Shown: positions 1-8,991, numbered from the stretch's first letter. The stretch: 64,000 nt of DNA from Thermasporomyces sp036564245 (GCA_036564245.1 DATCKU010000105.1:87360-151359); one strand, 5' to 3'. Translations and numbers: made by a program. Notes: a model not told the origin generated them from the sequence alone.

Positions 1-216
1 TGGCACCGGACCTACCGCCACGACGGCGACCGCGACCGCTACACCGCCCACTACATCTACAGCCCGCCGTGGGTGCGGCCGGCCGATCGGCTCGCCAACT
101 CCAAGGAGTTCCTGGAACGCACCACGCCGATGCGCCGTGCGCTCATGGGAGAGTTCGAACGACCGGACGCTCCCTATGGTGCGAACTACGAGCCACTTCC
201 GTTCGACGGGCGGTAG
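1..216 (+). CDS. C-terminal end of a PhyH-like (phytanoyl-CoA dioxygenase family) protein, partial
   Basis: The reading frame is open from the first base and ends at TAG 214-216, giving 71 visible residues; the start lies outside the window. The visible part contains WHRTYRH and HYIYSPPW, which look like the last strand and tail of phytanoyl-CoA dioxygenase (PhyH) proteins, Fe(II)/2-oxoglutarate oxygenases. The iron ligands would lie upstream and cannot be checked. The gene converges with a decayed dihydrofolate reductase fragment whose remains begin only about 12 bases past this stop. Family assignment is tentative because only the tail is visible; that the frame is coding is fairly sure from its codon use. 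Confidence 0.6.
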   Translation, partial: WHRTYRHDGDRDRYTAHYIYSPPWVRPADRLANSKEFLERTTPMRRALMGEFERPDAPYGANYEPLPFDGR

Positions 217-227
217 CAGAGCAGGCC

Positions 228-484
228 GCCGGTTGCGCTTTGGGCTCGCTGACGGTCGCGACCGGATCGCCTTTCACGGGCGTCGTGTTGTTCCAGTCAG
301 CGCCTGTGAGCGTGCTCGAGAGAACGACCTTCATGAGCTCCGCGATCTCGGGAAGGTCGGCGGCGGCAGGGGTCGGCCAGAAGGCGGCCATCCCTTCGTA
401 GGTCACCCGGCCGAACACCAGGGTGCCGATGTCGTTCAGCTGGCTGACCGAGTACGCAGTGAAGTCGTCGTCGGTCGTGGTCTC
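228..484 (-). pseudogene. Decayed dihydrofolate reductase-like (RibD C-terminal fold) fragment
   Basis: In one minus-strand frame the segment reads DDDFTAYSVSQLNDIGTLVFGR, continues GRVTYEGMAAFWP, then KVVLSSTLTGADWNN. This is characteristic of actinobacterial DHFR-like proteins of about 190 residues. The N-terminal nucleotide-binding start, the usual residues before KVV, and the whole C-terminal third are missing. After about position 228 the frame runs into unrelated residues opposite the end of the PhyH-like gene. No plausible start codon or ribosome site precedes it. It is read as a gene scrap truncated at both ends with a small internal deletion, not as a functional enzyme. Confidence 0.65.
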
Positions 485-560
485 GCGACGGCGAGCCCGA
501 TGCGGAATTCGAACGGCACCCAGAGCCGCTGCGATCGGCTGCCCTTCCCTGGCCGTGTGG

Positions 561-1139
561 TCATGCGCATAGTGAGGTGGCGTTGGCGAATTGGTATTCC
601 GGCAGGTCGATCGCGTCGGCCTTGCCGAACTGCCGCTCGCGCAGCGGGCGCATCGGCCAGCGCGACATCATCCGGATCGACCACCAGCCAAGCCGGATAC
701 CCACCTTGCTGCGTGGCGCATAGCCGTTGACGCCTCCGGGCGGGAGTTCCTGCGCCTGCTTGACGTAGGGCCGCAGTACGCGCTCACAGCGATCGAGCGC
801 AGCACGAATGTCGCCGTCGGCGGCTGCTGCGAGCTCACCCGCCAGCACGTAGGCGCCGGCGAGGCCCAGGCTGGTGCCGAGGCCGGTCAACGGCGACGGG
901 CAGTACCCCGCGTCGCCTACGAGCACCACGCGACCGCGCGACCAGCTCTCCAGGTGGACCTGGGCTATTTCGGAGAAGCTGAAGCCCGGTGCGGTACGCA
1001 TCGACTCGACCAGTGCCGGGGTGTGCCACGCCGCGCCGGCCATTCGTTGCGCGAGCAGTTCACGCTGCCCAGCCGGGTCGTTGTGGTCGTAGTAAACGCC
1101 GGTGCCCCGGAAGGACTGGCTGACCTCCGGGTGGTGGGG
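561..1139 (-). pseudogene. N-terminally truncated FAD-dependent aromatic-type monooxygenase
   Basis: The frame carries the C-terminal half of a PHBH-fold flavin monooxygenase: FRGTGVYYDHNDPAGQRELL, then VHLESWSRGRVVLVGDAGY, CPSPLTGLGTSLGLAGAY and VLAGEL. The GD-(A)-G-x-x-P motif that contacts the FAD ribityl chain is intact. Homology continues upstream of the first ATG (1043) to about 1139, and an in-frame TGA lies at 1161-1163. So roughly the first 200 residues, with the GxGxxG dinucleotide motif, are absent. The break falls against the start of the divergent TetR gene, which also looks shortened. Such oxidases often sit divergent to their TetR repressor, so a deletion across the shared promoter is the simplest reading. 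Confidence 0.75.
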
Positions 1140-1147
1140 CGGTTCGC

Positions 1148-1801
1148 TTGGAGCAGATCGTCACGGCTGCGATCGCGGTGGCGGACGCCGAAGGGCTCGC
1201 GGCGGTGTCGATTCGGCGGGTGGCCACAGAGCTAGGTGTGGCGCCGATGTCGCTGTACCGGCACATCGTGGACAAGGACGACCTGCTCATCCGCATGATG
1301 GACCAGGCGTTCGGCGAGCTGGACATCCCGTCGTCGCCTCGCGGTAGCTGGCGAGAACAGTTGGAGCGCGCCGCTCGCATGGTGTGGGAGCTGTTCCGTA
1401 CCCACGCGTGGCTCGCGCCCGCGATGTCGATGACCCGGCCGCAACCGCTCGCTTCGGCCATTCCGTTGTGCGAGTGGATGCTGAGTGCGCTTGCCGCCGC
1501 TGGGATGGAACTCCGCGAGGCGTTCACCGCCTACCTCACGCTGTTCAACTACCTGCGTGGCATCGCCGTGGCAGCGGAAGCCGAGCAGGATGCGGTCGCG
1601 GAGACCGGGATGGACAGCGAGCAGTGGATCGAGACGCAGGACCATGTGCTGGCCAGCCTCACAGCCGGCGGCCGCTTCCCTCGGTTCGCAGAGCTGGTCG
1701 GCTCCGGGTACGACGTCGACCTCGACGGCTTGTTCGAGTACGGCCTGCAGCGCCTTCTGGACGGGATGGCCGTACAGGTCGAGCATCAGTCACCGGCGTG
1801 A
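1148..1801 (+). CDS. TetR-family transcriptional regulator, probably shortened at the N-terminus
   Basis: The 217 residues include a TetR DNA-binding domain at the very start: AAIAVADAEGLAAVSIRRVA then ELGVAPMSLYRHIVDKDDLL. A long helical ligand domain of the class seen in many actinobacterial TetR proteins follows. The only start consistent with the frame is TTG at 1148; an in-frame TGA lies upstream near 1117. Family members normally carry 10-25 residues before this point, and no convincing ribosome site is seen. The helix-turn-helix is complete, so the product may still bind DNA if it is translated. It is divergent to a truncated FAD monooxygenase and converges with the oxidoreductase gene at 1819. 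Confidence 0.7.
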   Translation: MEQIVTAAIAVADAEGLAAVSIRRVATELGVAPMSLYRHIVDKDDLLIRMMDQAFGELDIPSSPRGSWREQLERAARMVWELFRTHAWLAPAMSMTRPQPLASAIPLCEWMLSALAAAGMELREAFTAYLTLFNYLRGIAVAAEAEQDAVAETGMDSEQWIETQDHVLASLTAGGRFPRFAELVGSGYDVDLDGLFEYGLQRLLDGMAVQVEHQSPA

Positions 1802-1818
1802 GAGATCGGGTCCGTTCC

Positions 1819-2796
1819 TTATGGGATAAGGACCATCCGGCTACCCGAAGGAACGCGTTCGTTCCACGCTTCAGCCACGCCGTCCAACGGCCGGGTGATG
1901 GTGTCGATCTGCAGCGTGCCGCGAGCGATCATGTCGAAAAGCTCCGGGAGTATTTCCCGAACCCGCGCGTATACGTCACGCGGCAGGCTGCCGCCTCCCT
2001 GGCCGACGAGGCGGATGCCGGTGCTGCGAAGCACCGCTGCTGGAAGGGAGATTGTCGGTCCGGCCGTCTCGCCGATCTGGACGAATGTCGTCTGCTGGTA
2101 GTCGGCGTCGAGATCGTTCCCGCTCAGCACGCGAAGCGTACGCTCGGCAGGCTCGCCCCACAGGAAGTCGAGGACGAGGTCGAACGGACTCTCCGCGTGG
2201 AGCTTGGCGATCTGAGCGGTGAACTCGTCGGGATCGGTCGAGAGTGCGATGCTGCGATCGGCGCCGAGCTGGGTGAGCGAATCGAGCCGCTCCACGTTTC
2301 GGCCGACCGCGACCACCTGCTTGGCGGCGAACTTCTTCTTGGCCAACTGCACGGCCAGCGCACCGGCGACGCCGGTCGCACCGAGGACGAGAACGGACTG
2401 ACCGGCCCGCAGCTCGCCGGTGTACTCGAGTGCGAGCCACGCGGAGATTCCTGCATTCGGCGCCGCGGCGGCCGTGGCATCGTCGACGCCCTCCGGGACG
2501 GGAACCGCCTGCTTCGGGTCGACGGCCATCCGTTCGGCCATGGCCCCACCGGGCGGTGGGACAACCGCGTACATGCGACGACCGTCAGGTAGCTCGACGA
2601 CCGCATCGAGCCCCACGGGTGCGGGCGGCGTGAGTCGCGCACTGGCGTAGTGCGTCCCGGCGACGAGCATCCGCTCGACGTTCTTGATCGCTGCGGCCCG
2701 GACCCGCGCCACAACACGACCTCCGTCCGCTTGAGGCTCCGCCACGTCGCCGAGCACCGGCGCCTCGCCGAACCGTTCGATGACCGCTGCCTTCAT
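1819..2796 (-). CDS. MDR-superfamily (quinone oxidoreductase-like) NADPH-dependent oxidoreductase
   Basis: This 325-residue cytoplasmic protein has the medium-chain dehydrogenase layout. An N-terminal GroES-like fold is followed from about residue 135 by a Rossmann domain whose glycine motif reads VLVLGATGVAGALAVQLAKK. Zinc-site cysteines are lacking, so it resembles the zinc-free quinone/enone reductases that use NADPH. The substrate cannot be read from the sequence. The ATG at 2796 follows a strong GGGAGGAG ribosome site. It is divergent from a MarR regulator, and a perfect palindrome lies between their starts, so control by that regulator is likely, perhaps in response to reactive electrophiles as in other MarR-linked reductases. 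Confidence 0.85.
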   Translation of the reverse strand: MKAAVIERFGEAPVLGDVAEPQADGGRVVARVRAAAIKNVERMLVAGTHYASARLTPPAPVGLDAVVELPDGRRMYAVVPPPGGAMAERMAVDPKQAVPVPEGVDDATAAAAPNAGISAWLALEYTGELRAGQSVLVLGATGVAGALAVQLAKKKFAAKQVVAVGRNVERLDSLTQLGADRSIALSTDPDEFTAQIAKLHAESPFDLVLDFLWGEPAERTLRVLSGNDLDADYQQTTFVQIGETAGPTISLPAAVLRSTGIRLVGQGGGSLPRDVYARVREILPELFDMIARGTLQIDTITRPLDGVAEAWNERVPSGSRMVLIP

Positions 2797-2810
2797 GGCT
2801 CCTCCCAGAT

Positions 2811-2830
2811 TTGGTTTCCATGGAAACCAT
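2811..2830. promoter_or_regulatory. Palindromic operator for the adjacent MarR regulator
   Basis: The core GGTTTCCATGGAAACC (2813-2828) is a perfect 16-bp palindrome lying 14 bases upstream of the oxidoreductase ATG and 28 bases upstream of the MarR start. Size and symmetry suit a MarR dimer. A second, less symmetric copy overlaps the MarR start codon. Confidence 0.7.
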
Positions 2831-2855
2831 ATCTGCGGACGGCAGGGATGGCAAG

Positions 2856-2877
2856 ATGGTTTTGATGGAAACCAAAT
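2856..2877. promoter_or_regulatory. Second MarR operator copy overlapping the MarR start codon
   Basis: ATGGTTTTGATGGAAACCAA repeats the outer halves of the upstream palindrome (GGTTT...GGAAACC) with changes in the centre. It covers the first codons of the MarR gene, so bound regulator would block its own expression. Confidence 0.55.
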
Positions 2878-3392
2878 CCGAGCTGATCGCTCTCATCGCT
2901 GACCAGGCAGCGCGGGTGGCGCAGCGGTTCGCCCAAGACGACGAGGACGAACGCGCGTACATGCGAAAGCGATGCTCGCCACAAGCGCAGCTAGCGCTGG
3001 ACAAGATGAGCGTGGAGGCGCTTCACCTGCTGGACGCCATCCCCGGTGGTGGCAGCACCGACGAGCCGTCGGTGAACATCGTCGGCCTGGCCCAGGCGAC
3101 CGGTGTCCCCAAGGGCACCGTCTCCAAACGCGTCCAGCGCCTCACCGACATCGGGGTGGTGACGCGACACCAGATACCCGGCAACCGCAAGGAGGTTCAC
3201 CTACGGCGTACCCCCATCGGCGACGAGATCTGGGAGGCGCACCGCAGCCTGCACGAGCAGATGGGTGACGTGCTCGGAGAACTCCTCTCCCGGTACACCG
3301 TGGCTGATCTACAGGTCCTCACCCGTGTGCTGGACGACCTGCTGCGCATGCCGCGGGAAGGCCTTCGGTACCGTCCCGACCTCCTCGACTGA
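2856..3392 (+). CDS. MarR-family transcriptional regulator
   Basis: The product has 178 residues with a winged-helix core: a recognition region VNIVGLAQATGVPKGTVSKR followed by the wing VVTRHQIPGNRKEVHLRRTP, as in MarR proteins. Start 2856 is chosen because AGGG lies 8 bases upstream; ATG 2865 is the alternative. An earlier in-frame ATG at 2811 would place the operator inside the gene and is unlikely. It is expected to act as a dimeric repressor of itself and of the divergent oxidoreductase, using the two operator copies between and over the starts. The ligand is unknown. Confidence 0.85.
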   Translation: MVLMETKSELIALIADQAARVAQRFAQDDEDERAYMRKRCSPQAQLALDKMSVEALHLLDAIPGGGSTDEPSVNIVGLAQATGVPKGTVSKRVQRLTDIGVVTRHQIPGNRKEVHLRRTPIGDEIWEAHRSLHEQMGDVLGELLSRYTVADLQVLTRVLDDLLRMPREGLRYRPDLLD

Positions 3393-3476
3393 CCGGCGGA
3401 GGAAACGCCGCGACCGCGGCAGTCGCGGCGCCCGCCTGGGCGGCGGCGACGTGATGCCGAGCGCCGGTCGGCGCGG

Positions 3477-5927
3477 TCACGACCAGCTGACGGTCACCAG
3501 CTCTCCGGCACCCGGTCCGCCGCGCACGACCTGCAGTCCGTCGGCGGTCCCGACCTCGGCCGCCGCGGAGTCCACCTGAAGCTGCCGTTCGGTGTCGAAC
3601 GCGGCGACCAGCTGGCCGGCCCGAGGCGTCCGGAAGGTCACCGACTGCCCGTCGAGTGCCGCGATCTCGCCGGTCGCGTACGCAAGGCGCGCCCTGTCGA
3701 GGCGCAGATCCACAGGCAGCATGACGCCACGACGTGCCGGCAGGGTGAGACGCTCGCCGCCGAACAGCGGATTGCCGTTCTCTTGCAGCACGAAGTGCGC
3801 GTCGTAGCCCTCGAGGTTGAGGGCGTGGACGAACCGCTCGCCGTCCTCGTTCGCGGTCGACGTGATGATGAGGTACGCCCGGTCGGCATCGTGCCGCAAG
3901 GCGGATGCGCAGCCGAGAGCCTCCAAAGCGCTGCGATAGAAGGCGATGTCGCTCCCGGGATAGTCGGTCGTGAGCACGACGGCCCGTCCGTTGCCCACGG
4001 GGATGTCGAAGCCACACCCGGCGCCCGAGTCGTAGTCGTACACCACCACGTCACCGGTCGCGGCCTCGAAGAGCTGTGCGTACGACACCCGGACCTCCGG
4101 TCGCGGTGCCGCCCATCCGTTCGTACACACCGACAAGAAGAAGGCATGGTCGCTGGTCCGCAGGTGCTGGTCCGGGGAGTCTGCGCCACCCCACGGTGTG
4201 AGGCCCAGCGCATCGCGGAGCACCGAACACGGCCGGGCTTCCATGTCGTATGCCGGTACCTCGCCGACGAGCAGCAGCCGTCCGCCGGCCGTGAGGTAGC
4301 GCACCAGCGTGCTCTGCACCGACGCGTCCATGTAGCGTGCCGAGGCCAACACGAGCACGGGCACCGACTCCGGACTGAGTGAGCCGGACTCCGACGCCGC
4401 TTGCAGGTCGACGGCGCCGAAGCGGTAGCCACCCAGGAGCATGGCCCGCGCCAGCAGCTGGCCGGGACCGCCGAACCGATACCGTGCGAGGTTGTCCACG
4501 ATCTCGCGCATCTTGTGGCTCTTGGGATAGACCGACTCGGTCATGAAGTAGTCGAGGACGAAGCCCATCGCGAGGCCGTCGTGCTCCTCGTGCATGGTCG
4601 CGAGCTTGGACGCGACCGCGTCGATCGTCCGGACGACCTCGGTCGTGCGCGGATAGGTCAGGCCGAGCTGGCCCTCCGGTCCGACGGGGGCACCGATCCC
4701 GTGGCGTTCGCCGGTGAAGCTGATCCGGTCGTTGCCGTCGCCGACCGGAACCTCGAGCCGAGGATTGACGCCACCGGTGAAGAGGTAGTAGTTGATCAAC
4801 CGGTTGCCCTGGGCGATGCAGAGCCGGGTCTTGAGGTCGATGGTCGACGGGTCGTGGATATGGGTGAGGTCCCCGCCGTAGTCGCCGTCGCCCGCCTCGA
4901 ACTCCACCGAGGTGAGTGGTTGGTCGGCATCCTGGACGGCATCGCCGAACGCGTTGATGAGATAGAGATCCGCGGCGTTCAGCGTGGTCAGGTCACCGAG
5001 GTAGTGGTCGGATCCCGCGATCATCCCGGGAATGCCGGAGAAGCTTTCGACAAGCTGGCTGATCCCGATCGGGTAGTCCCATCCGCGACCCTGCCCGGTG
5101 CCGTGGATGTTGACGACGAACGGCACACCACCCACGCCCTCGGCCTCGGCGTACTCGCGGAGCGTCGCGATGTATCGCGCGAACCGGTTCCGCATGTAAC
5201 GGCCAAGGTCTGCCATCAGTGCGGCGGCGTACTCGTCGCGGGGTGACCGGACGCCGCTCGCGCGGGCAAGGGGATCGCTGAGGTCGAACGGGTAGCGCCG
5301 GGCCAGCTGCTCGCTGTCGTACGACTTGCCAAGCCAGTCGGCGAAGTCGGCGAGGACGTGGTCGGTGAGATCAGGGGAGTTCGTCACCCACGACAGCATC
5401 CCGACCTCGTTGTCGAGCTGGACGGCGACGATCGGGCCGCCCTTCGTGATCAGCCGGGACGCGAGGATCGGCATCACCGCGGCGTACCACCTGCGGACCT
5501 CGGCGAGGTATGCCGGCGCGAGGTAGTCGACCGTACGGGTGGAGACCGGCGCGCCATCCCACGTCACCGGGTGGATCTCGGGGTGCTCGCGATACAACCG
5601 GTGGGGGAGCCCTTCGTTCTTCAGCTCGGCCATGACGAACGGGCCGGGGCGCGCGAGGAAGTACAGACCGCGCTCTGCGCACAGGTCGATGAACGCGCCG
5701 AGGTCCAGATCTGGCCGGGTTCGGCCATCCAAGTCGAAGCTGCCGTCCGGCTTCTCGTGACAGAGCCACGGAATGTACGACGCGACCGTGTTGCAGCCTG
5801 CTGCCACGAGCTTGTCCAGGCGATCCGCCCAGGCGTCACGCGACAAGCGGAAGTAATGCACCTCGCCGCTCAGCAGGATGCGGGGCGTTCCCTCGATGAC
5901 GATGCGCTTACGACGAATTTCGATCAT
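3477..5927 (-). CDS. Glycoside hydrolase family 35 (beta-galactosidase-like)
   Basis: An 816-residue protein without a signal peptide. The N-terminal TIM barrel begins with ILLSGEVHYFRLSRDAWADR and includes ARPGPFVMAELKNEGLP, both hallmarks of GH35. The proton-donor glutamate is in VAVQLDNEVG (about residue 174; the family usually has ENEYG). The nucleophile is probably in SVEFEAGDG (about residue 342). Jelly-roll domains follow. It would release terminal beta-galactosyl units from imported oligosaccharides. ATG 5927 is preceded by GGAGA at good spacing; an upstream ATG at 5954 lacks a ribosome site. It is divergent from a LacI regulator, with a LacI-type operator between. The neighbouring ABC importer probably supplies its substrate; the exact sugar is unknown. 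Confidence 0.88.
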   Translation of the reverse strand: MIEIRRKRIVIEGTPRILLSGEVHYFRLSRDAWADRLDKLVAAGCNTVASYIPWLCHEKPDGSFDLDGRTRPDLDLGAFIDLCAERGLYFLARPGPFVMAELKNEGLPHRLYREHPEIHPVTWDGAPVSTRTVDYLAPAYLAEVRRWYAAVMPILASRLITKGGPIVAVQLDNEVGMLSWVTNSPDLTDHVLADFADWLGKSYDSEQLARRYPFDLSDPLARASGVRSPRDEYAAALMADLGRYMRNRFARYIATLREYAEAEGVGGVPFVVNIHGTGQGRGWDYPIGISQLVESFSGIPGMIAGSDHYLGDLTTLNAADLYLINAFGDAVQDADQPLTSVEFEAGDGDYGGDLTHIHDPSTIDLKTRLCIAQGNRLINYYLFTGGVNPRLEVPVGDGNDRISFTGERHGIGAPVGPEGQLGLTYPRTTEVVRTIDAVASKLATMHEEHDGLAMGFVLDYFMTESVYPKSHKMREIVDNLARYRFGGPGQLLARAMLLGGYRFGAVDLQAASESGSLSPESVPVLVLASARYMDASVQSTLVRYLTAGGRLLLVGEVPAYDMEARPCSVLRDALGLTPWGGADSPDQHLRTSDHAFFLSVCTNGWAAPRPEVRVSYAQLFEAATGDVVVYDYDSGAGCGFDIPVGNGRAVVLTTDYPGSDIAFYRSALEALGCASALRHDADRAYLIITSTANEDGERFVHALNLEGYDAHFVLQENGNPLFGGERLTLPARRGVMLPVDLRLDRARLAYATGEIAALDGQSVTFRTPRAGQLVAAFDTERQLQVDSAAAEVGTADGLQVVRGGPGAGELVTVSWS

Positions 5928-6001
5928 GAACGTCTCCAACTCCGGCAGCGGCAAGTCTTGCGTGCGGATCGCCGGCTCGTTACGATCCTGAAAACTTTAC
6001 A

Positions 6002-6018
6002 GCGCAAACGTTTACCGC
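6002..6018. promoter_or_regulatory. LacI-type operator between the GH35 and LacI genes
   Basis: GCGCAAACGTTTACCGC contains the 8-bp palindrome AAACGTTT with a central CG, the typical layout of LacI-family operators. It lies about 75 bases upstream of the GH35 start and 155 upstream of the LacI start, within the only non-coding space of the divergent pair. Confidence 0.6.
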
Positions 6019-6171
6019 AATACGTTACACCAGCGTTACCTACACCGTCCCGTGCAGCGTCGTCTGCACCGTCACGTCGACGTCGTCTCAACGCTGCGAC
6101 CTCGTCGGGTACGGCGCTGGGACGCCACACGGGCTGCGTGTCACGTGCCGACGTGTGCGAGGGGAGCGTGA

Positions 6172-7263
6172 ATGGGCAGGCGAGGGCCGACACTTCACGA
6201 GATCGCCCGTGACGCGGGTGTCTCGATCGCGACCGTGTCACGGGTCGCGCGAGGTGTCGGTCAGGTGTCGCCCGAAACCCGTCGCAAGGTCCAGGAGGCG
6301 ATCGACCGGCACGGTTTCCGGCCCCACCATGCCGGTCGCGCGCTCGTCAAGCGCCGGCATGCGGCCCTTGGGATCGTGTTCCCCGGGCTGTCCGGGCCGT
6401 ACTACTCCGATGTCATCGCGGGCTTCGAGGAGGAGGCCCTGAAGGCACGGGTCAGCGTTCTCATCATGGGGACGCATTTCCTGCGGCAGTCCGTCGACAT
6501 GGTCTTCGACATGGCCGACCGGGTCGACGGCTTGGCAGTGATGGGAGGCGTGATTCCTGAGGGGGCGATCCGCCGTCTGGTCGACCGTGGGGTGCCGGTC
6601 GTGCTGTTGGCGAGCGCCCCGTTGGTGGGAGTTCCCACGGTACGTACGGAGAACCTCGCGGCGATGGCGCGCCTCACCACACATCTACTCGCGGACCACG
6701 GCTACGAGAACCTCGTCTTCGTCGGCAATCCCGACGGCTCACCCGACGCGACGTATCGCTGGCAAGGCTTCTTGCAGGCACATCACCGGCTCGGTGTCGA
6801 ACCACCGAAAGAGCCGATTCGCGTGGGGCTGCAGCAATCGCACGGCTTCATCGCGGTGAGCCGGCTGCTCGACGAGAACCAACGACCACGCGCGATCGTC
6901 TGCGCCAACGACGAGACCGCGCTCGGTGCCGTGGTCGCGGTGATGGACCGCGGACTGCGCGTTCCCGAGGACGTGGCGGTGACCGGTTTCGACGACATCT
7001 CCATGGCCGGGCTCGCGGCCTCGGGTCTCACCACGGTGCACCAGCCGATGCAAGAGCTCGGTGCAGAGACCGCGCGACGTCTCCTGCGGCATGTCGAAGG
7101 ACAGCTCGATGTGTCGCTCGACCGCGTGTTGGAGACACAGGTCGTGATCCGGGGCAGCTGCGGCTGTGGTGCGACGGATGCGCACGGGGCGAGAGGAGTC
7201 GACGCGGACACGTCGACCAAACGCCCGTCGCGAAGCAGCCAGGTGACACGAAGGAAGAAGTAG
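6172..7263 (+). CDS. LacI-family transcriptional regulator
   Basis: The 363-residue protein starts with a canonical LacI headpiece: TLHEIARDAGVSIATVSRVA, then the hinge-region HGFRPHHAGRALVKRR. A periplasmic-binding-protein-like effector domain follows, ending near VVIRGSCGCG. The last 40 residues are a charged, probably disordered tail. ATG 6172 has GGGGAG just upstream. It faces the GH35 gene and leads, 42 bases later, into the binding protein and ABC transporter, so it most likely represses both directions until a sugar derived from the substrate binds. Confidence 0.9.
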   Translation: MGRRGPTLHEIARDAGVSIATVSRVARGVGQVSPETRRKVQEAIDRHGFRPHHAGRALVKRRHAALGIVFPGLSGPYYSDVIAGFEEEALKARVSVLIMGTHFLRQSVDMVFDMADRVDGLAVMGGVIPEGAIRRLVDRGVPVVLLASAPLVGVPTVRTENLAAMARLTTHLLADHGYENLVFVGNPDGSPDATYRWQGFLQAHHRLGVEPPKEPIRVGLQQSHGFIAVSRLLDENQRPRAIVCANDETALGAVVAVMDRGLRVPEDVAVTGFDDISMAGLAASGLTTVHQPMQELGAETARRLLRHVEGQLDVSLDRVLETQVVIRGSCGCGATDAHGARGVDADTSTKRPSRSSQVTRRKK

Positions 7264-7305
7264 CACTCCACGGGGGATCGTAAGTAGGCGATCCAGGAGG
7301 AACAC

Positions 7306-8991
7306 GTGAAGACACGACAACGAGCGCGCTGGCCGGTCGTCGGTCTACTGTCGCTCGCCTTGGCAGTAGGAGCCGCGTGCGGTTCCCCTCAGAGTGACCA
7401 GGAGGGATCGAACACGGCTTCCCAAGGCATGATCCAGCAGCTGAACTTCGTGAAGTTCAGCGAGCTGGATCCCCCTCAGCGCATCTTCAACCCGTACCTG
7501 CCGACGAGAAGCAACACCAGCTGGACCTTCGAGACGTTGTTCGACGTCAACGAGATCACGTGCGAGCCCAAGCCGCTGCTGGGGACGTCGTTCGAGTGGC
7601 AGGATCCCGCAACGCTCGTCGTCCAGACCCGCAAGGGTGTGAAGTGGAACGACGGAAAGCCGTTCAGTGCCAAGGACGTGGAGTTCACCTTCAACATGTT
7701 GAAGGAGGTGCCCGCGTTCGACTCGCAGGGTCTGTGGCAGAAGCTCGAGAGCGTCACCGCAGACAGCGACAGCCAGGTCACGTTCAAGTTCAAAGAACCC
7801 GCCGTACCGACCTTCAACCAGATCGTCGAAGGGGTTCCGATCGTCCCGGAGCACATCTGGTCCAAGCAATCCGACCCAGAGAAGTTCACCAACCCGGATG
7901 CGGTCGGCACCGGACCGTTCAAGGTGAAGAGCTTCAACCCGCAGCAGCTCATCCTCGAGCGGAACCCGACGTACTGGGACGCCGACAAGATCCGGGTGAA
8001 GCAGCTGAAGTTCATCAAGCCGACCGGTAGTGCCGAGGTCGAGAAGCTCCAGCTCGCGCGTGGAGAGTTCGACTGGGCTGCGATGTTCATGCCGGACGTC
8101 GAGAAGACCTATGTCGCCAAGGACCCCGAGCACAACAAGTACTGGTTCGCGTCGGGCGGGAACATCAGCCTCTACATGAACCTCACGAAGGCGCCGTTCA
8201 ACGACGTCGAGTTCCGTCGCGCCCTCACCTACGCGATCAACAAGGACGAGATCGCGGAGAAGGCACAGTACGGCTACGTCCAGACGGCCAGCCAGACGGG
8301 CCTTACCTACTCCCTGCACGACGAGTGGACAGCGCCGGACATCGAGAACAAGGGCTACATCCCCTACGACCCTGAGGAGGCCAAGCGCATCCTCGCCGAG
8401 GCCGGCTACCGGACCGGCTCGGATGGGAAGCTGCTTGGAAAGGACGGCAAGCCGATAGCGTTCACCTTCAAGGTGCAAAGCGGCTGGCTCGACTGGATCC
8501 AGGCGGCGCAGATCATCCAGAAGAACCTCAAGGCGCTCGGGATCGACATGAACGTGCAGACGTCGAACCCCGACGTCATCTCAGAGGACCAGGCCGCAGG
8601 AAACTTCGACATGACGTTCGGAGTCTTCGGCGGTGACTGCAACATCTACCAGTCCTACTTCGGACCCTTCCACAGCAAGCAGACGGCGCCAATCGGTAAG
8701 CCGGCTCCGACCAACGTCATCCGTTGGCAGGATGAGGAGACCGACCGCCTGCTCGACGAGCTGATCAAGGCTCAGGACGAGGAGCAGCAGAAAGAGCTCG
8801 TCTACGGGCTCGAGCGGATGATGATGGAGAAGGTGCCGGTGGTGCCGCTGTGGTACGGCGCGAAGTGGTTCGAGTACCGCACGGAGAAGGCCGTGGGCTG
8901 GCCCAGCGAGGACAATCCGTACGCCGGGTCAGGTGATCACTTCGAGATCATCAAGCATCTGCGACCGAATCCGGAATACCGCGGCGGCTGA
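7306..8991 (+). CDS. Family 5 extracellular solute-binding lipoprotein (peptide/oligosaccharide ABC importer)
   Basis: The 561-residue product begins with a lipoprotein signal (charged MKTRQRAR, hydrophobic stretch, lipobox VGAAC with Cys at residue 25). The body carries SBP family 5 signatures such as YLPTRSNTSWTFETLFDVNE, VWTRKGVKWNDGKPFSAKDV-like text (here VQTRKGVKWNDGKPFSAKDV), and VGTGPFKVKSF. Family 5 proteins bind peptides, nickel, opines or oligosaccharides outside the membrane. GTG 7306 follows a perfect AGGAGG. Placement between a LacI/GH35 pair and Dpp-type permeases points to oligosaccharides rather than peptides; this is an inference from context. Confidence 0.9.
   Translation: MKTRQRARWPVVGLLSLALAVGAACGSPQSDQEGSNTASQGMIQQLNFVKFSELDPPQRIFNPYLPTRSNTSWTFETLFDVNEITCEPKPLLGTSFEWQDPATLVVQTRKGVKWNDGKPFSAKDVEFTFNMLKEVPAFDSQGLWQKLESVTADSDSQVTFKFKEPAVPTFNQIVEGVPIVPEHIWSKQSDPEKFTNPDAVGTGPFKVKSFNPQQLILERNPTYWDADKIRVKQLKFIKPTGSAEVEKLQLARGEFDWAAMFMPDVEKTYVAKDPEHNKYWFASGGNISLYMNLTKAPFNDVEFRRALTYAINKDEIAEKAQYGYVQTASQTGLTYSLHDEWTAPDIENKGYIPYDPEEAKRILAEAGYRTGSDGKLLGKDGKPIAFTFKVQSGWLDWIQAAQIIQKNLKALGIDMNVQTSNPDVISEDQAAGNFDMTFGVFGGDCNIYQSYFGPFHSKQTAPIGKPAPTNVIRWQDEETDRLLDELIKAQDEEQQKELVYGLERMMMEKVPVVPLWYGAKWFEYRTEKAVGWPSEDNPYAGSGDHFEIIKHLRPNPEYRGG

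Noticed and set aside
137..1235. Long plus-strand open frames across the left scrap zone
   Set aside because: Residue content is Arg/Gly-rich shadow text opposite recognisable minus-strand gene remnants.
1384..2592. 402-residue plus-strand open frame
   Set aside because: It is the antisense and out-of-frame shadow of the TetR and oxidoreductase genes and has no recognisable motif.
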